A stretch of 5,489 nucleotides of DNA, taken from positions 1-5,489 of the forward strand of contig JAHILJ010000032.1 of assembly GCA_018897135.1 (NCBI GenBank), given 5' to 3'. Origin of the DNA: Nanobdellota archaeon. GTDB lineage: Archaea > Nanobdellota > Nanobdellia > Pacearchaeales > GW2011-AR1. The notes beneath the pieces were generated by a model. That model was not told the origin of the DNA. It did no database searches and was given only the letters and a program-made list of their open reading frames with translations. How positions within the stretch are numbered: position 1 is the first letter of the stretch; each line of letters opens with the position of its first letter. The position numbers and the translations under genes are program-made. Positions 5,061 through 5,489 of the stretch are shown one piece after another.

Positions 5061-5080
5061 TCTAAATGAGGATTATTTTT

Positions 5081-5335
5081 ATGAATTTAAAAACATTTCA
5101 AAATTACAGGGTTTATTTAGATAAAGCTGGGATTTCAGACACTAATATTCAAAGAAATATTATTAGTGCATATTTAAGATCTTCTTCTGGAAAAAGGATA
5201 GAAGATTTTGTAGAAAAGTACAAAGAAAAATGTAGGGAACTTCCAGAAAGAGTAGATGTTGAAGAAGGTAATTTTTGTTTAAGTGAAACCAAAAAAGATT
5301 TAGCAACTCTTGTTATGATTGAAGTTTTTGGATAA
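5081..5335 (+). CDS. Small hypothetical protein, 84 residues
   Basis: I do not recognise the family. It begins MNLKTFQNYRVYLDKAG and looks like a small alpha-helical soluble protein: likely helices around DTNIQRNIISAYLRSS and KRIEDFVEKYKEKCRELPE, then an acidic turn (VDVEEGNFCLSET) and a hydrophobic end (DLATLVMIEVFG). Two lone cysteines do not form a zinc site. The ATG at 5066 would add five residues (MRIIF). I prefer 5081 because the TATA-like element at 5051-5060 sits 26 bases upstream of it and a GAGG at 5068-5071 lies nine bases before it. It stands alone after tRNA-Ile, so context gives no function. Codon use resembles its neighbours. Confidence 0.65.
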   Translation: MNLKTFQNYRVYLDKAGISDTNIQRNIISAYLRSSSGKRIEDFVEKYKEKCRELPERVDVEEGNFCLSETKKDLATLVMIEVFG

Positions 5336-5489
5336 GTTTTATCTCGTGCTTCTTACTGACATCTATCATAAGTTCTTTTACATTTAAATTTGGTTCACTT
5401 TGTTCACAATTAATGAATTTTGCCAGACCTTGTCAAGCCAAAATTTTAAGAAAATAATTAAGATAGCTTAGAATTTTGCATATTAATAA
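5336..5489. other. Terminal stretch without a supported gene
   Basis: No RNA gene, repeat array or convincing coding frame is seen on the plus strand. On the minus strand one frame is open from the window edge to TAA at 5313-5315, except for a TGA at 5433-5435. The part after that TGA reads like protein (LAKFINCEQSEPNLNVKEL). It has no good start codon and no recognised family, so I do not call it a gene. Confidence 0.4.

Noticed and set aside
1..5489. CRISPR array, insertion sequence, toxin-antitoxin pair, att site or defence genes
   Set aside because: No regularly spaced repeats, transposase motifs, terminal inverted repeats or tRNA-end duplications were found. Both tRNA genes are complete, without flanking partial copies.

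Overview
The window reads as AT-rich DNA from an archaeon, most likely of the DPANN type (a Woesearchaeota/Pacearchaeota-like lineage is my guess from style, not proven). Three things support Archaea. Both tRNA genes carry introns at position 37/38 with textbook bulge-helix-bulge splice sites. Neither tRNA encodes its CCA end. Most genes start about 23-28 bases downstream of a TATA-box-like element with no clear Shine-Dalgarno site, the usual layout of leaderless archaeal transcripts. All seven identified protein genes end in TAA.

Layout. Bases 1-335 (+) hold the C-terminal part of a MinD/ParA-type ATPase that runs off the left edge and ends in a membrane-targeting amphipathic helix. Bases 336-420 are a short AT-rich gap between convergent genes. 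Bases 421-2591 (-) are a leftward block: a 114-residue hypothetical protein (2247-2591), a bacterial-type methionyl-tRNA synthetase body (806-2212), and, one base further on, its C-terminal tRNA-binding domain as a separate frame (421-804). That last frame is broken by an in-frame TAA at 568-570, although the frame beyond it is still well conserved. Bases 2592-2632 form a 41-base divergent promoter region. To the right, everything supported is on the + strand: an intron-containing tRNA-Gly(CCC), a 12-helix MFS transporter, a zinc-ribbon plus Hsp20-like small heat-shock protein, an intron-containing tRNA-Ile(GAT) and a small hypothetical protein. The last 154 bases have no supported gene, only a doubtful open stretch on the minus strand.

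How the parts relate. Translation is the main theme: two tRNA genes and a methionine-charging enzyme in two pieces. The synthetase looks acquired from bacteria (single zinc knuckle, KMSKS followed by LGN). The MFS and heat-shock genes look like independently promoted housekeeping or stress genes. I see no mobile element, CRISPR array, toxin-antitoxin pair or defence system. The most interesting item is the interrupted synthetase tail.
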